64,000 nucleotides of DNA, taken from contig NZ_AP022614.1 of assembly GCF_010730575.1 (NCBI RefSeq), positions 2,914,001 to 2,978,000 of the forward strand, written 5' to 3'. Shown piece by piece: positions 61,791 to 64,000 of this stretch. The stretch's first letter is position 1; each line of letters begins with the position of its first letter. The notes under the pieces are model-generated. The model worked only from the letters and a program-made list of their open reading frames with translations, did no database searches and was not told where the DNA came from. A program made the position numbers and the translations under genes. This DNA comes from Mycobacterium parmense. GTDB lineage: Bacteria; Actinomycetota; Actinomycetes; Mycobacteriales; Mycobacteriaceae.

Positions 61791-62045
61791 ATGACCAACT
61801 CTGCGATCACCGTCTACACGACGTCGTGGTGCGGCTACTGCCACCGGCTCATGACCGTGCTCAAGTCCAGCGGAATCCCCTACGAGGCGGTCGACATCGA
61901 ACACGACCCCGCGGCGGCCAAGTTCGTCGGTTCGGTCAACGGCGGCAACATGACGGTGCCGACCGTGAAGTTCGCCGACGGGACGACGATGACCAACCCG
62001 AGCGCGGCACAGGTCAAGGCGAAGCTGGCCGAAGTCAGCGGCTGA
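61791..62045 (+). CDS. mrx1: Mycoredoxin-1
   Basis: The 84-residue glutaredoxin-fold protein has the CGYC active site ([11 protein letters not shown]), the cis-Pro loop (VPTVKFADG) and starts [12 protein letters not shown]. It reduces mycothiol-mixed disulfides using mycothiol. It is divergent from uvrD2 with 96 bp between, and convergent with nudC. The order matches M. tuberculosis Rv3198A. Confidence 0.95.
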   Translation: MTNSAITVYTTSWCGYCHRLMTVLKSSGIPYEAVDIEHDPAAAKFVGSVNGGNMTVPTVKFADGTTMTNPSAAQVKAKLAEVSG

Positions 62046-62102
62046 CGGCGCGGGGGCGGCCGCCGGCCGCTGCCGGGCCCGCATTATGGGCCGGCGGCGG
62101 GA

Positions 62103-63035
62103 TCAGTCGCTTTCGGCCCACGATTCGATTATCACACGGGCGATCGAAATCGACCCGGGCAGAAGCAGTTTCGAGTCCGAGGCGGTGGCCCAGTCACCCG
62201 CGGCGAGCGCGGCGCGCACCTCGTCGCGGGTGAACCACGCCGCCTCGGCAATCTCTCCGTCGTTGAACGCGAAATCTTCGGCCGGGTCGGCGACGGCATG
62301 GAAGCCGACCATCAGCGAACGCGGAAACGGCCACGGCTGGCTGCCCAGATAGCGCACGTCGCGGACCGTCAGGCCGATCTCCTCGCGAATCTCCCGGGCC
62401 ACACACACCTCGAAAGACTCCCCGGCTTCGACAAATCCGGCCAGCAGCGAGAACATCCGCTCGGGCCACACAGCCTGGCGCGCCAGAACGGCGCGGTCGG
62501 CGCCGTCGTGCACCAGGCAGATCACCGCGGGATCGATGCGCGGGAACTCCTCGTGCCCGGTGACCGGGTTGACGCGCGACCAGCCCGCCCGCGCGGGACG
62601 CGTCGGCGAGCCGTCCACCGAGCTGTACCTGGCCTTGTCATGCCAATTGAGCAGCGCGACGGCCGACGACACCAACTGGCTGCTGGTGTCGTCGAGGTCC
62701 GAGGCGAGGCCGCGCAGGTTCACCACCTCGGCGTGCACGCCGGCGTCCTCGGGCGCTTCCAGCGGTCCCCGGATGGCCCACACGTGCCGGCCGCTGTCCA
62801 GCCGGCCCAGAAACACCGCCTCCGGCGGAGGCTTGTCCGCCAGCGTCGCCGCGGCACCGAGCACCACCCGCGAGTCGGCGACGAGCACCTGGTTGCGCGA
62901 ATCCACTCGCAGCAGCGCCGCATCCGGCCAGCCCGCGGCCGCCGCGTCGACGTCCGTGCGTAGCTGATCGGCGCGGTCGGCGCCGACGCGCGACAGCAGC
63001 GGAACCTCCCGCAACCGCAAATCCGCGAAGGCCAC
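62103..63035 (-). CDS. nudC: NADH pyrophosphatase NudC (Nudix hydrolase)
   Basis: The 310-residue protein cleaves NADH/NAD to NMN and AMP, and also removes NAD caps in other species. The Nudix box spans residues 200-222 (GFVEAGESFEV, then REIREEIGL) and is followed by the NudC mark SQPWPFPRSLM (232-242). As in M. tuberculosis NudC, the zinc Cys4 of the E. coli enzyme is absent. Isoniazid-NAD adducts are also substrates there. The start is GTG 63035; the gene is preceded by the 56-57 bp tandem repeat. Confidence 0.95.
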   Translation of the reverse strand: MAFADLRLREVPLLSRVGADRADQLRTDVDAAAAGWPDAALLRVDSRNQVLVADSRVVLGAAATLADKPPPEAVFLGRLDSGRHVWAIRGPLEAPEDAGVHAEVVNLRGLASDLDDTSSQLVSSAVALLNWHDKARYSSVDGSPTRPARAGWSRVNPVTGHEEFPRIDPAVICLVHDGADRAVLARQAVWPERMFSLLAGFVEAGESFEVCVAREIREEIGLTVRDVRYLGSQPWPFPRSLMVGFHAVADPAEDFAFNDGEIAEAAWFTRDEVRAALAAGDWATASDSKLLLPGSISIARVIIESWAESD

Positions 63036-63049
63036 TAGATTCCCGATCC

Positions 63050-63267
63050 GCGGCGACCCGCCGCGCCCGGCTGCGCCGCGCTCGCGATCGCCACTCGCCC
63101 CACCCGCGGCGACCCGCCGCGCCCGGCTGCGCCGCGCTCGCGATCGCCACTCGCCCCACCCCGCGACGACCCGCCGCGCCCGGCTGCGCCGCGCTCGCGA
63201 TCGCCACTCGCCCCACCCCGCGGCGACCCGCCGCGCCCGGCTGCGCCGCGCTCGCGATCGCCACTAG
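63050..63267. repeat. Tandem repeat of 56-57 bp (about 3.9 copies) between Rv3200c and nudC
   Basis: A unit starting GCGGCGACCCGCCGCG and containing GCGCTCGCGATCGCCAC occurs at about 63050, 63106, 63163 and 63220, with period 56-57 and few differences. The last copy is cut at GCCACTAG, a string also at 63031-63038, so the array sits between two copies of it. The unit resembles a GC-rich intergenic repeat common in slow growers. It may be a VNTR. Confidence 0.85.
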
Positions 63268-64000
63268 TGCCCCGCGTTCCGGATGTACAACAGCCGGTCG
63301 GTCGCCTCGATGGCGTCCACCTCGGGCGCACCGATGCGCAGCAGGTGACCGTCGCGCACCACACCGAGCACGATGTCGCGAAGGTGCCGCGGCGATCCCC
63401 CGACCTCGGTCTGCTCGACCTCACGTTCAGCGATTGCCAGCCCCATGTCCGGTGTGAGCAGGTCCTCGATCATCTCCACGACGCTGGGCGTCGTCGTGGC
63501 CAGCCCGAGCAGCCGGCCGGCGGTCTCCGAGGAGACCACCACCGAGTCCGCTCCCGACTGCTGCAGCAGGTGCTGGTTCTCGGCCTCCCGGATCGAGGCG
63601 ACGATCTTGGCCGTGGGCGCGAGTTCGCGCGCCGTCAGCGTGACCAGCACGGCGGTGTCGTCGCGGCTGGTGGCCACGATGATCGAGACCGCGTGCTGCG
63701 CCCCGGCCAGCCTCAGCACGTCGGCCTTGGTGGCGTCGCCGTGCACCGTGACCAGGCCCGCGGTCGCCGCGTGCTCGAGCGCCGTCCTGTCGGTGTCGAC
63801 GACGACGATTTCGCCTTGCGAGGCCTCGTCACCCACGATCGCGGCCACCGCCGTCTTCCCCTTGGTCCCGTAGCCGATGACGATGGTGTGGTTGCGCACT
63901 CTGCTCCTCCAACGCTGGATCTTCCACGCCTGCCGGGACCGCTCGGAGAGGACCTCGAGCGTCGTGCCGACCAACACGGCCAGGAAGGCGATCCGCAGCG
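63264..64000 (-). CDS. TrkA-N potassium-channel protein, Rv3200c orthologue (5' end outside window)
   Basis: The visible 245 codons hold the end of the membrane part (LRIAFLAVLVGTTLEVLSE), a RCK/TrkA-N Rossmann domain (NHTIVIGYGTKGKTAVAAIV, then VVVDTDRTALEHAA) and a TrkA-C-like end (VGGSPRHLRDIVLGVVRDGH, LLYIRNAGH). It should gate potassium flow in response to nucleotides. The stop (63264-63266) lies at the edge of the tandem repeat. The N-terminus and pore are beyond 64000. Confidence 0.93.
   Translation of the reverse strand, partial: LRIAFLAVLVGTTLEVLSERSRQAWKIQRWRSRVRNHTIVIGYGTKGKTAVAAIVGDEASQGEIVVVDTDRTALEHAATAGLVTVHGDATKADVLRLAGAQHAVSIIVATSRDDTAVLVTLTARELAPTAKIVASIREAENQHLLQQSGADSVVVSSETAGRLLGLATTTPSVVEMIEDLLTPDMGLAIAEREVEQTEVGGSPRHLRDIVLGVVRDGHLLRIGAPEVDAIEATDRLLYIRNAGH

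Noticed and set aside
63050..63267. CRISPR array
   Set aside because: Units are directly adjacent with no unique spacers; it is a simple tandem repeat. No CRISPR or cas genes seen elsewhere in the window.

Overview
The window comes from a slow-growing Mycobacterium, most like the M. avium complex or a close relative. This rests on the GC-rich coding, an MmpS-MmpL pair, an 18-kDa antigen type Hsp20, DUF732 and EspC-like secreted proteins, an F420-type reductase resembling Rv2951c, and on 19.4-64.0 kb following the M. tuberculosis order Rv3193c - Rv3194c - Rv3195 - Rv3196 - Rv3197 - whiB7 - uvrD2 - mycoredoxin-1 - nudC - Rv3200c. The species call is an inference.

Layout. 1-19.2 kb is a mosaic of mycobacterial accessory genes: the 3' end of an aldehyde dehydrogenase, an F420-dependent reductase, hsp18, an mmpS-mmpL-tetR operon with a palindrome over its promoter, a CHASE2-TIR membrane receptor behind a lipoprotein, decayed AKR/HxlR pieces, a CmtR-like metal sensor with a CDF transporter, a CoA-transferase, a tandem Lrp regulator, the initiator tRNA, and cupin/DsbA remnants. 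19.4-27.2 kb is conserved core. A beta-propeller gene has entered between the Rv3195 and Rv3196 orthologues, and it is flanked by two ~165-bp direct copies of that junction.

27,207-57,207 is a ~30-kb integrative island. It entered the Rv3196 orthologue through a large serine recombinase whose gene starts ~43 bp from the right junction. A 10-bp direct repeat (AGCTGCCTGG) marks both ends, and joining the ends across it restores the broken reading frame. From left to right the island holds: a possible ADP-ribosyltransferase and a CoiA-like nuclease; an EspC-like type VII substrate pair; a cluster of small secreted DUF732/DUF2510 proteins with a decayed duplicate; a compact TIR - caspase-like protease - RyR operon; a resolvase and a resolvase remnant; a DISARM-like block (DrmA helicase and DrmB DUF1998, plus two unknown upstream genes and one unknown downstream, with no methylase and no PLD gene); a proteasome-like Ntn hydrolase, a frameshifted gene, TIGR02391 and DUF488 proteins; and an element-maintenance end (winged-helix replication-type protein, FDXHR-type zinc protein, small ORFs, serine integrase).

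57.5-64 kb returns to core: ABC1 kinase, whiB7 with a readable attenuation leader (promoter, 43-codon upstream ORF, intrinsic terminator), uvrD2, mrx1, nudC, a 56-57-bp tandem repeat, and a TrkA-N potassium-channel gene cut by the window edge. The main discovery candidates are the TIR-caspase-RyR operon, the methylase-less DISARM-like block, and the proteasome-fold hydrolase, all carried on one mobile island.
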